From positions 1-12,797 of the forward strand of contig JAHEHB010000130.1 of assembly GCA_024644775.1 (NCBI GenBank): DNA of 12,797 nt. The letters run 5' to 3'. Position numbers and translations under genes: made by a program. The stretch is from Deltaproteobacteria bacterium. Its GTDB lineage: Bacteria > Desulfobacterota > Desulfobacteria > Desulfobacterales > SURF-15. Of the stretch, positions 1 through 6,539 are shown in pieces. Positions within the stretch are counted from its first letter, which is position 1, and each line of letters begins with the position of its first letter. The notes beneath the pieces are model-generated. The model was not told the DNA's origin and did not search any database. It saw nothing but the letters and a program-made list of their open reading frames with translations.

Positions 1-232
1 ATCCAACGCCATGTTTGGAGATGATCTTTAGGCCTGGAGCGGATTCTATCATCTCGCGGGTAAAATCCTCAATTCGCACCAAAACAGCACTCGCGTCCTT
101 GAGGGCTTCGTAATATTTATCTTCTGGGACCGGCCGGTCATCGTAGTATATGGTTTCAAAAAGATCTGATTCTTCCAGTACTTTTATCCCGCTTTCATGA
201 ATATGTTCGGCAATGATAACCTTTTTTTTCAT
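1..232 (-). CDS. D-2-hydroxyacid dehydrogenase family protein, N-terminal part (runs off left edge)
   Basis: The reverse strand reads 77 residues from an ATG at 232 to the window edge without a stop. It starts MKKKVIIAEHIHESGIKVLE and the last visible residues are LKIISKHGVG. That is the N-terminal substrate/catalytic lobe of the phosphoglycerate-dehydrogenase-like (D-isomer specific 2-hydroxyacid dehydrogenase) family, where the segment normally continues into a GVGxDNID-type stretch. The NAD-binding domain and the catalytic Arg/Glu/His lie outside the window, so the substrate cannot be told. An AGGAG at 244-248 supports the start, though the 11-base spacing is a little long. It lies 94 bases downstream of tctA on the same strand, so it is probably the last visible gene of the transporter operon and may oxidise or reduce a 2-hydroxy/2-oxo acid that the transporter imports (inference). 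Confidence 0.85.
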   Translation of the reverse strand, partial: MKKKVIIAEHIHESGIKVLEESDLFETIYYDDRPVPEDKYYEALKDASAVLVRIEDFTREMIESAPGLKIISKHGVG

Positions 233-326
233 ATTTTTAACTGCTCCTTTCTAGCACTTCAACGAATACCCTCCTAAAGGCGTTTACATGATTAATAACC
301 CAACACACTGCTTTCAGAAAAAATTT

Positions 327-1862
327 TCAATAACCGCATGCACGGGCATCGGTTTGCCGTAAGCGCTCTTTTTCTCTCTTCTGCCCTTTGTATTCGGTGA
401 TCGCGCCTGTCGTGACGGAAATGAGGCTAATAACAAACAGGATGATACAGATAGGGCTTCCAAAAAGTGCAGATAGCCAACTGTCGTGTATTTCAAAAGC
501 GCGGCGAACGTTAGCTTCCGCCATGGGCCCCAGAATTACCGCCAAGACGATGGGTGCAAGGGAATAATCATACCGCTCCATAAAGTAGCCGATAATCCCA
601 AAAATCATCATCGTGTAAACATCGAACATATTGTTGTGGATAGCAAACGATCCAATAATGCACAGAACGGCGATAATTGGGCCCAATACATTTCGAGGCA
701 CCTTGGGTATATTTCGAAATATCGTTCGTGCTCCGTAGAACCCCATGAAAAGCATAATGAAGTTGGTCACCAGCATCCCCATTATGAATGTATACACCAC
801 ATCCGGATTTCTTTGGAATAGCTCGGGGCCGACATTGAGCCCGTGAATCATGATACCACCCAGCACAACTGCAGCTGCCGGGCATCCGGGAATGCCGAGA
901 GCCAGTAACGGAATCAGGGCGGCAGAGGTGACAGCATTGTTTGCAGCCTCCGATCCAACGACTCCCTCGGCTTCGCCGGTTCCGAAAGTTTCGGGATGCG
1001 TCGAGGCTCTCTTGGCCTGATTATAGCCAACCAGGGAGGCGATGTTTGCGCCGGCTGCAGGAATGATCCCAATGATCGTTCCTATAATGGTCGATCGGAC
1101 ATAAGTCCGCCACAATTTGCTAAATTCCTGAAACGGTTTTCTTAATATTCTTCCCCCCCGGTCGTCACCGATCTGAACAGACGTGGCAATCATGGTACCC
1201 GCAAAATTCAGTACTTGTGGAACCGAATAAAGCCCGATGAGCATGGGAAGCATTCCCACGCCACTTAATAGATTTGGGGAGCCGAAGGTATATCTTGCCC
1301 GGGCTGTGATCGGATCCATACCCACTGTACCGATAAATAGGCCCAAACACGCCGAAATTAATCCTTTAATCAACGATCCGGAAGTGAGTGTGGAGACGAT
1401 GGACAAACCGAAAACTGCCAGCCAGAAAAACTCCGATGGACCAAACTTAAGGGAAATCTCGGCCAATGGAGGCGCCAGCAGCAACAGTGTAATGGCACTA
1501 AAAATCCCGCCAAATGTGGATGCCGTCACGCCGAGTTCAAGGGCTCGATCCGCTTCGCCTTTCAATGTCATGGGGTAGCCGTCGAATGTTGTGGCGATGG
1601 CTGCGGGTGTTCCGGGTACGCGAACCAGTGTCGCCGCAATGGATCCACCGTATATGGCGCCATTGAAAATCCCTGCAATTAGCAATAGACCAGTTTCGGG
1701 AGACATGGCAAAGGTGATCGGAACAAGGAGGGCGATCCCCATCGTACAGGAGAGGCCAGGCAGACCGCCGATAATGATCCCTCCAGCAGTACCCACAAAC
1801 ATGGCGATGATATTTTGCCACTTCACCATAGTGGTTAAGCCCAACAGGATATTATCAAACAT
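327..1862 (-). CDS. tctA: Tripartite tricarboxylate transporter large permease TctA
   Basis: Large integral inner-membrane subunit (511 residues, usual size about 500) of a secondary transporter that takes up a carboxylate delivered by a periplasmic TctC protein, driven by an ion gradient. The protein is almost wholly hydrophobic with many membrane segments. It carries the family signatures: GGLPGLS near residue 32-38, a YGGSIAATL segment followed by VPGTPAAIATTFDGYPM (about 71-98), and a second related stretch GIPGCPAAAVVLGG in the C-terminal half, reflecting the internal duplication of the family. The ATG at 1862 is preceded by GGAG at 1871-1874 with 8-base spacing. It is the third gene of a tctC-tctB-tctA order, 106 bases after tctB. 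Substrate is not readable from sequence; citrate, tartrate and aromatic acids are known for relatives. Confidence 0.95.
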   Translation of the reverse strand: MFDNILLGLTTMVKWQNIIAMFVGTAGGIIIGGLPGLSCTMGIALLVPITFAMSPETGLLLIAGIFNGAIYGGSIAATLVRVPGTPAAIATTFDGYPMTLKGEADRALELGVTASTFGGIFSAITLLLLAPPLAEISLKFGPSEFFWLAVFGLSIVSTLTSGSLIKGLISACLGLFIGTVGMDPITARARYTFGSPNLLSGVGMLPMLIGLYSVPQVLNFAGTMIATSVQIGDDRGGRILRKPFQEFSKLWRTYVRSTIIGTIIGIIPAAGANIASLVGYNQAKRASTHPETFGTGEAEGVVGSEAANNAVTSAALIPLLALGIPGCPAAAVVLGGIMIHGLNVGPELFQRNPDVVYTFIMGMLVTNFIMLFMGFYGARTIFRNIPKVPRNVLGPIIAVLCIIGSFAIHNNMFDVYTMMIFGIIGYFMERYDYSLAPIVLAVILGPMAEANVRRAFEIHDSWLSALFGSPICIILFVISLISVTTGAITEYKGQKREKERLRQTDARACGY

Positions 1863-1968
1863 GGATCGATCTCCGTGAGATTTTCAAACAGAATAAAGAA
1901 TAGTTATATCTATTTCATATTGTTGCTTCCGAATACATGGGTTGTCAGGTTCTGGTCACACCGATATA

Positions 1969-2409
1969 TTACTGACGAAACAACGGCCCCATGGGCACCG
2001 GCACGTACAAAAAGGTCCGGAACACGAGATAAATCAGAAAAGTAACAATGGCGGTAACCATCAGTATGGTTTTCATATCCCTTCGGCCCAACATGTGCAT
2101 TGAACCCATTAAAAACAGCGGCGTTGCGATGAAATAACCGATCACTTGAATAGCGATGATATAGGCGAAAAAAAGTACACCCATTGCCACCATTCGCGGT
2201 ACATGAATCGGTTCGGTTGCAGCGGTGAAAGCGATTGCTGATCTCGATTTTAGAGCAAGCGCCAGTTGGATTGCAGCCAGGATAATGATGACGATGAGTA
2301 TCGCCTTCGGGAAGGCATCTGTACCCAGCGTAAACTTCCCTGCTTCGTAATATGCTGCTGTGCTGAAAATGAGCAATACAATTGAGCCAACTACATCACT
2401 AACCTTCAT
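1969..2409 (-). CDS. tctB: Tripartite tricarboxylate transporter small permease TctB
   Basis: Small four-helix membrane subunit of the TctABC transporter (DUF1468/TctB family), 146 residues, the usual length. Hydrophobic segments lie at about 5-20, 33-52, 73-106 (two closely spaced helices) and 113-135. Near the C-terminus is the family-type ending YVPVPMGP. I place the start at the ATG at 2409 (MKVSDVVGSIVLLIF) because AGGAG at 2418-2422 sits 8 bases upstream. A longer reading from 2457 would add 16 residues (MPLTYLASIFRKGALG) that contain the ribosome site and do not look like TctB. It sits between tctC and tctA on the same strand. Confidence 0.92.
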   Translation of the reverse strand: MKVSDVVGSIVLLIFSTAAYYEAGKFTLGTDAFPKAILIVIIILAAIQLALALKSRSAIAFTAATEPIHVPRMVAMGVLFFAYIIAIQVIGYFIATPLFLMGSMHMLGRRDMKTILMVTAIVTFLIYLVFRTFLYVPVPMGPLFRQ

Positions 2410-2417
2410 CCCAAGGG

Positions 2418-2423
2418 CTCCTT
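2418..2423 (-). promoter_or_regulatory. Ribosome binding site fixing the tctB start
   Basis: AAGGAG on the reverse strand, 8 bases before the ATG at 2409. It lies inside the longer in-frame extension to 2457 and is the reason for choosing the shorter protein. Confidence 0.7.
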
Positions 2424-2497
2424 TTCGGAATATGGATGCAAGGTAGGTAAGAGGCATTTGGATCGGTTGCTTCGATGCCCAGATGCCCCTTGACCTT

Positions 2498-2514
2498 CAC
2501 GATCAATTATCGTG
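2498..2514 (-). other. Small intercistronic hairpin after tctC
   Basis: CACGAT (2498-2503) and ATCGTG (2509-2514) form a perfect 6-bp stem with a 5-base loop, 11 bases beyond the tctC stop codon. No T-run follows on the reverse strand, so it is not a classical terminator. A 3'-end stabilising hairpin that lets the abundant binding protein be made in excess of the permeases is a known arrangement for transporter operons. That role here is inference from position only. Confidence 0.35.
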
Positions 2515-2525
2515 GTATCAGAAGC

Positions 2526-3487
2526 TTACCATGGGTTTTCCGCATACATAGCCTTCAGCTTCTTATCCACCGTATAAATGAAGTCTTTAAATTCTTTAGA
2601 GCCTTTATACCGGATGGGTTGATAAGCCTTTTTAGCTTTTTCGATGAAATTCGGATTTGCGTATACCTTTTCAACCGCCGCGGACATCTTGGTAACGATA
2701 TCCATGGATGTGCCTGCCGGCGCCCCGAATCCTCGGGTAGAAGAAGAAACAACATCGTATTCGAATTCACGGAAGGTAGGGACGTCCGGAAGCAATTCAT
2801 GTCGTTCCTCGGACATAATGGCAAGGACCCGAAGTCGGTCGGACACCACGTAAGGTTTGGATTCGCCTGCATTGATCATCGCAGAAGCAATGTGACCGCC
2901 CAACACCGCCGTACGATTGGGTGCGGCGCCATTGAAGGCCACATGCTTAACCTTGATGTCGGCCCCCATCTCCAGAAGACGTGCGGCAATGAAATCATCC
3001 GATCCAATGCCAGTGTTTCCGAGAGTCAATACGTTGGGATTCTTTTTGGCGTGCGCTACGTATTGCTTGAGATCTTTAAACTGGCTGTCTGCTTTAACCA
3101 CTAAAACACCGGGATCGGTGACAAGTGCGGCACAGGGTTCGAAGTCCTCTAGCTTGTATTTAGTCTTGCGCATAATCGAAAAACCCTGCATCCCCGGAGA
3201 GTATGTGCTAAACCAAGTATACCCATCAGTAGGTGATCCAGGTATAAGAGAAAAACAGACCTCCCCCCTGCTCCGGGTTTATTAACGATAATTATTTTTT
3301 GGCCGATTTCGCTTTCAACAAACGACATCACCAAACGGATGATCATGTCTGTTCCACCGCCTGCATTTGCGTGCACATTCACAGTCAGCGGCCGTTTAGG
3401 CCAATCCGCTGCGTAAACAGCGTTTAGGGTGTACGAAAGAAAAATGACCGTCACGAAGAACCCCAATAACCATTTTTTTGAACGCAT
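2526..3487 (-). pseudogene. tctC: Periplasmic carboxylate-binding protein TctC/Bug family, split by a one-base frameshift
   Basis: Periplasmic solute-binding subunit of the adjacent TctAB transporter. The start at 3487 has a strong AAGGAGGAG 6 bases upstream and gives a signal peptide with likely cleavage after VYA (residue 26), followed by ADWPKRPLTV and the ligand-loop motif ANAGGGTDMIIR. After residue 75 (NKPGAGG) the frame is lost at a run of six G (plus-strand C 3263-3268). The family pattern resumes in another frame with TDGYTWFSTYSPGMQGF and continues without break to the stop at 2526 (LPDVPTF, GFGAPAG). The total of 962 bases is one short of 321 codons, so adding one base restores a normal 320-residue protein. 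Read in that frame, the distance from GAGG to DGYT matches the family. Either a real mutation or a homopolymer sequencing error; the good conservation on both sides favours a recent event or an error. Confidence 0.88.
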
Positions 3488-3493
3488 AGCCAA

Positions 3494-3502
3494 CTCCTCC
3501 TT
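3494..3502 (-). promoter_or_regulatory. Strong ribosome binding site of tctC
   Basis: AAGGAGGAG on the reverse strand ending 6 bases before the ATG at 3487. It selects this start over the upstream in-frame ATG at 3556, which would add a non-signal-like segment ahead of the signal peptide. Confidence 0.7.
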
Positions 3503-3608
3503 CTTTCTTGGCCGTTTTACAGCCAAGTGTAAAAGATCAATGAATACCAACATCATGGGTTATTACATATTTAGAATAAAAATCAATGATATTTAAAATT
3601 AATTGAAA

Positions 3609-3728
3609 TTCGAGTATAAACAATGGGAAATTCGGTGTTTTGGCCTGGATTCTTTATTTATCAATCTAACATTCGGTTTGGCTCATATTCTATTTCGCTC
3701 ATACTCGAACTGGTTCATAGTCGATTGA
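3609..3728. repeat. 16-bp-periodic direct repeats plus an inverted copy, possible operator
   Basis: Three related units start at 3681 (GCTCATATTC), 3697 (GCTCATACTCG) and 3713 (GTTCATAGTCG), each exactly 16 bp apart. They share a G-[CT]-TCATA-N-TC core. The 9-mer ATACTCGAA inside the second unit (3701-3709) recurs inverted as TTCGAGTAT at 3609-3617. The array sits in the 179-bp gap between the divergently transcribed tct operon and the lipoprotein gene and ends 8 bases before the lipoprotein start codon. Such spacing suits binding of a regulator along the DNA. The regulator is unknown and chance cannot be fully excluded. Confidence 0.45.
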
Positions 3729-3735
3729 GGAAAAT

Positions 3736-4422
3736 ATGCTTCGAATAGTGAGACACATGGTGCTGGCGCAATTATTCTTGTTGGCGGTGGGATGTGCCCA
3801 ACTACCGGATTACGCACGACCCCATGTAAGGATGATTGACCCCCAAAAGGTCTTTACGGAAAAGGGAATCAGGTATAAACGATTGACAAGGGGCGACTTT
3901 CGCGCCCCAAGATTGTCGGAGCATCTTACACCCCACGCAAAAACCATTAATGCGCATTCTTGTATTCAAATTAGGCCGACAAGAGACTCTAAATTTATGG
4001 TTATCCCGCGCCATTACAACGGAGAAACGATCTACTTTGGCAGTATCAAATATATTGTCTTTGAGGCCGTTATGATCCCAAGCTGTTCATGGTGGAATCC
4101 ACGCGTTCCCAAGGAAAAGATTGCTTATGTGCTTGAGCACGAACAGATACATTTCGCCCTGATGGAGCTTGCCGCCCGTAGGCTAACCCAAGAGGCGAAA
4201 GAAGTTGCGAAAACCCTCTTAGTGATACAAAAAAAATACGAAGACGCGCGTAACGACATTTCGGTCAAGGTAGGGAAGTTGGCTCGAGCTGCGATGGACG
4301 AAGCGTTGAAGGTGCATACGAAATTCGACCAGGATACGTCGCTGTTCTTTGATCCCAAAAAGCAACGCAGGTGGAGGCACAAGGTTGAAATGCAGCTACA
4401 AAAAACAGTGCCGCAAGAATGA
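3736..4422 (+). CDS. Putative lipoprotein with HEQIH metalloprotease-type motif (DUF922-like)
   Basis: A 228-residue predicted lipoprotein. The N-terminus has a hydrophobic stretch ending LLAVGC, with Cys20 as the likely lipidated residue, so an envelope location is expected. The central region holds HEQIHF at residues 135-140, a perfect HExxH zinc-protease motif, followed by a helix-like ALMELAARRL. The C-terminal part reads FDQDTSLFFDPKKQRRW, which recalls the YDxxTxHGxxQxxW ending of the DUF922 family of putative Zn-dependent proteases but without the His of that pattern. Activity and substrate are unknown. The ATG has GAGG 5 bases upstream. It is single, faces the stator pair tail to tail, and is divergent from tctC. 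Assignment to DUF922 is from memory of the family pattern; the HExxH motif itself is directly visible. Confidence 0.85.
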   Translation: MLRIVRHMVLAQLFLLAVGCAQLPDYARPHVRMIDPQKVFTEKGIRYKRLTRGDFRAPRLSEHLTPHAKTINAHSCIQIRPTRDSKFMVIPRHYNGETIYFGSIKYIVFEAVMIPSCSWWNPRVPKEKIAYVLEHEQIHFALMELAARRLTQEAKEVAKTLLVIQKKYEDARNDISVKVGKLARAAMDEALKVHTKFDQDTSLFFDPKKQRRWRHKVEMQLQKTVPQE

Positions 4423-4434
4423 ATAAAACGTTCG

Positions 4435-4465
4435 AGGCTCAATCCTTTCTTTCTTCATTGAGCTT
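4435..4465. terminator. Weak hairpin between convergent genes
   Basis: GCTCAAT (4437-4443) pairs with ATTGAGC (4457-4463), extendable by a G-T and an A-T pair, around a 13-base pyrimidine-rich loop. It lies where the plus-strand lipoprotein gene and minus-strand motA meet and overlaps the motA stop. Only three T follow on the plus strand, so termination would be inefficient at best. Confidence 0.35.
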
Positions 4466-5315
4466 TGGAGTATTGAATCGTAGGAGGCCGAGAATGTGAA
4501 TGCGTTTTCTTTTCGGATACAATTTCAAACTTTTCTCGAATCCTTTTTAAAGAAACCAATTTTCCTTTCCTAGATGAAGGGGTCAGAAAAGACTTTAGCT
4601 TCGCTTCAAGCATTCTTGGATGTTGTTCACTCTCTATCGCAATAACCCCTTCCATGATAATTTTTTGCAAAAGCAGTTCGTGATCTGTCTTTTCACGCAT
4701 ATTGACCGCAAAGGGCAGCAAAAAAAAGTTTGCGAAAATAATTCCGTACAACGTGGATGTGAGAGCAATCGGAATGGCATTTAATATTACAGAAGTATCT
4801 CCGATACCAGCTATCATCCCAATCAGCCCCATAACACTGCCCACCAAACCAAAGGATGGACATATTTCTGCCATCGTTCTCAATACGCGTTCTGATTCAT
4901 CACGGCGTCGTTTAAAAAAATACATCTCCGTGTTTAAAATATCACGAATCTGAAGACCCGAATAGCCGTCCACGAGAAACTGTAAGGCACGTCGCAAGAA
5001 AAGAATCGTAATTTCTTTTTCGTCTTCCTGGAGCGATAAAGATCCCTTCAACTTGCTTTTAACAGACAGATCTATAAGGATTTCTACAATTTCGCCCGGT
5101 TGTATCATTCTTGTTCTATATGAATTTTTCATGACTTTGTAAGCATTCTTGATACGTTCCAAGCGAAAACTGATCAGAGTTGCACCCAGCGTACCACCCA
5201 GTACAACCAGAATACCGGCAAAATTGAAATAAAGGCCAATATTGCCATGAATCGCAAAGCCTAAAATAAAAATGATAATACAAACAAAAAGACCCAGCAG
5301 TTTCTTGTGTTCCAT
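4455..5315 (-). CDS. motA: MotA/TolQ/ExbB-family stator protein (MotA-like)
   Basis: A 286-residue inner-membrane protein with the MotA layout. Two N-terminal helices (about 5-22 and 31-49, the second with VVLGGTLGATLIS) are followed by a charged cytoplasmic loop (50-150). Two more helices follow (about 152-171 and 180-204) with the conserved prolines P153 in CPSFGLVGSVMGLIGMI and P182 in IPIALTSTLYGIIFAN. In the family this forms the ion channel with MotB and pushes on the flagellar rotor. After residue about 245 there is a basic, low-complexity tail (SSRKGKLVSLKRIR onward) that looks like an extra. The ATG at 5315 has AAGGAA nearby and lies 11 bases after the motB stop, so the two are co-translated. 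No other flagellar gene is in the window; a non-flagellar role is possible. Proton versus sodium use cannot be decided. Confidence 0.88.
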   Translation of the reverse strand: MEHKKLLGLFVCIIIFILGFAIHGNIGLYFNFAGILVVLGGTLGATLISFRLERIKNAYKVMKNSYRTRMIQPGEIVEILIDLSVKSKLKGSLSLQEDEKEITILFLRRALQFLVDGYSGLQIRDILNTEMYFFKRRRDESERVLRTMAEICPSFGLVGSVMGLIGMIAGIGDTSVILNAIPIALTSTLYGIIFANFFLLPFAVNMREKTDHELLLQKIIMEGVIAIESEQHPRMLEAKLKSFLTPSSRKGKLVSLKRIREKFEIVSEKKTHSHSRPPTIQYSKAQ

Positions 5316-5326
5316 TTTCGGTTTCC

Positions 5327-6130
5327 TTAAAATATCTGAAAATTTTCCGAGCCATAGGGCTTGTTTTTAGTGATAATAATCTCTACCCGTCGGTTAACGG
5401 TCCGATTGTGATCATCTATATTCGGTTTGATCGGTTGATACTGACCATGCCCGCTTATAAAAATTCGATTGGGGGAGATACGCATCTCCTCAATCAGAAA
5501 TCTACCGGTAATACAGGCACGCATTGCGGACAATTCCCAATTGGAGGGAAATCTATCTGAACGAATCGGTTTATCATCTGTATGCCCCACTACATTTACC
5601 ATATACGGTGTCTGTCGTATTATTCCAGCAATCTTCTTTAACGTGTCTTGCGCTTCATATTTCAAGTCCGTTTTGCCGGTATCAAAAAGCAGATCACTTG
5701 TTAAAACGATCTTAACTGCCTTGTCTTTCACCAATTCGACAGAATTTGGTGCCGCTAAGGCCTGTTTGCTCATATCGTATATTTTCGAGATCGTCGGTGG
5801 AACTTCGATTTTTTCATTTTCAATGCTTGTTGAATAATCAATTCTCTTCAGATTGCCATCCATGGGTTTTTCTTTTCCGAACATGATTTCCCGGTTGGAT
5901 GCATGAAAAACATACAAGACCACAAAGAAAATAAACATGGTCATCATGATATCCGACCAAGGAACTGACCAATGAACGGTTTTCGTCTCGCTTCTGTTAA
6001 AAAAAGCATCTGAGTTTTCAATTTGAATAGAACTGAATGGATCATCAATTTCCAGTCTTGTGTTCCCTACAGACTGCTTCGAGTCACTAATTTTTCGGAG
6101 ATCTCTCATCGTCACCTTGTTCATCCGCAT
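5327..6130 (-). CDS. motB: MotB-like stator protein with OmpA-type peptidoglycan-binding domain
   Basis: A 267-residue protein. A cytoplasmic N-terminus of about 55 residues leads to one membrane helix (VPWSDIMMTMFIFFVVLYVF, about 57-76) with Asp60 at the place of the essential ion-carrying Asp of MotB. A linker precedes an OmpA/MotB peptidoglycan-anchoring domain (about 140-255) with GHTDD (182-186), SNWELSAMRA (196-205) and the closing NRRVEI (247-252 region). It pairs with the MotA-like protein 11 bases downstream. The gene order motB then motA is the reverse of the usual motA-motB. Start choice is uncertain: ATGs at 6130, 6124 and 6109 are all in frame and none has a strong ribosome site. 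Divergence of the membrane segment from the classical YADFMTAMMAFF form leaves open an envelope-motor role outside the flagellum. Confidence 0.88.
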   Translation of the reverse strand: MRMNKVTMRDLRKISDSKQSVGNTRLEIDDPFSSIQIENSDAFFNRSETKTVHWSVPWSDIMMTMFIFFVVLYVFHASNREIMFGKEKPMDGNLKRIDYSTSIENEKIEVPPTISKIYDMSKQALAAPNSVELVKDKAVKIVLTSDLLFDTGKTDLKYEAQDTLKKIAGIIRQTPYMVNVVGHTDDKPIRSDRFPSNWELSAMRACITGRFLIEEMRISPNRIFISGHGQYQPIKPNIDDHNRTVNRRVEIIITKNKPYGSENFQIF

Positions 6131-6215
6131 TCATCTGATATAGGGGTTAATTCTAAAACTGTGCCAACCTTACAATATTATTTATCTATTTGATATTTAT
6201 GACTAATATAAATTC

Positions 6216-6225
6216 CGACCGGTCG
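6216..6225. promoter_or_regulatory. Perfect palindrome CGACCGGTCG, possible repressor operator
   Basis: CGACCGGTCG reads the same on both strands and stands out in AT-rich surroundings, 86 bases upstream of the motB start. GACCGGTC cores are common in operators of TetR-family repressors, so an operator for motB or for the divergent pair is plausible. No regulator gene is in the window to support it. Confidence 0.35.
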
Positions 6226-6365
6226 TTTTAAAAAAAAAGAAAGGAACTTTTTTCCGTTATATGACGCCTATAGGAAATATTTTCTGACACGGTGCCAGGC
6301 GCCAAAATGAAACACTCTCCTAAAAAGCTTGAACAAAATAGGTTAATTCCTGTAAACAGAGTCTG

Positions 6366-6493
6366 TTTCAAAACGTTTCAGTTTGTTCAAGGTCAAGGAA
6401 GACAAAAATTTTAACCACAGGAATACATTGAGTATTTCGAGGATTAAAATTTTTGTCTGACACAGAGATTGGTCAAACTGGGACGTTTTGAAA
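6366..6493 (+). repeat. Large nested inverted repeat / structured leader
   Basis: Inner arms GACAAAAATTTTAA (6401-6414) and TTAAAATTTTTGTC (6444-6457) are perfectly complementary over 14 bp. Outer arms 6366-6385 and 6474-6493 are complementary at 18 of 20 positions, and the two exceptions are T opposite G, which pair as G-U in plus-strand RNA. The 29-base centre holds a further small stem AATAC (6422-6426) / GTATT (6432-6436). The inner and outer arms are separated by near-symmetric 15- and 16-base segments. The element ends 46 bases before the start codon at 6540 and leaves the AAGGAGG site free. It may be a palindromic intergenic repeat (REP/MITE-like) or an RNA structure in the leader of the oxidoreductase operon. 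Confidence 0.75.
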
Positions 6494-6526
6494 TTGGCTC
6501 AACTGGACAAAATTTTTCAATTCCAC

Positions 6527-6533
6527 AAGGAGG
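6527..6533 (+). promoter_or_regulatory. Strong ribosome binding site of the 6540 gene
   Basis: AAGGAGG with 6-base spacing to the ATG at 6540; it fixes the start and lies outside the palindromic element. Confidence 0.75.
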
Positions 6534-6539
6534 ATAAAA

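Larger units (their letters stand above)
6131..6539. other. Gene-free divergent intergenic region
   Basis: About 409 bases separate motB (leftward) from the oxidoreductase gene (rightward). The region must hold promoters in both directions, but I cannot fix a convincing -35/-10 pair. It contains a 10-bp perfect palindrome (6216-6225), an A-run (6230-6238), two copies of TCTGACAC (6283-6290 and 6456-6463), the large nested inverted repeat 6366-6493, and a GACAAAATTTTT stretch at 6506-6517 that resembles the inner arm of that repeat. The only short frame I see (35 codons from 6307) ends inside the repeat and looks spurious. Confidence 0.7.

Noticed and set aside
486..821. Open frame on the strand opposite tctA
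   Set aside because: Antisense shadow of a well-supported gene, no ribosome site, unlike any protein I know; the same applies to the other frames opposite tctA, the ABC genes and the oxidoreductases.
3149..3556. The 5' part of tctC as an independent short gene
   Set aside because: Its last ~37 residues after NKPGAGG do not fit any family, whereas the other frame continues the TctC pattern; it is a frameshifted half.
6226..6262. A-run with a small GGAA/TTCC stem as a reverse-strand terminator upstream of motB
   Set aside because: Only a 4-bp stem, and no gene lies upstream on that strand to be terminated.
6291..6303. GGTGCCAGGCGCC as a hairpin or operator
   Set aside because: The arms are one base apart and imperfect; it cannot form a hairpin and gives no further support.
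6307..6414. A 35-codon frame (MKHSPKKLEQ...) in the intergenic region
   Set aside because: No ribosome site, it ends inside the palindromic arm, and its sequence is determined by the repeat; likely chance.
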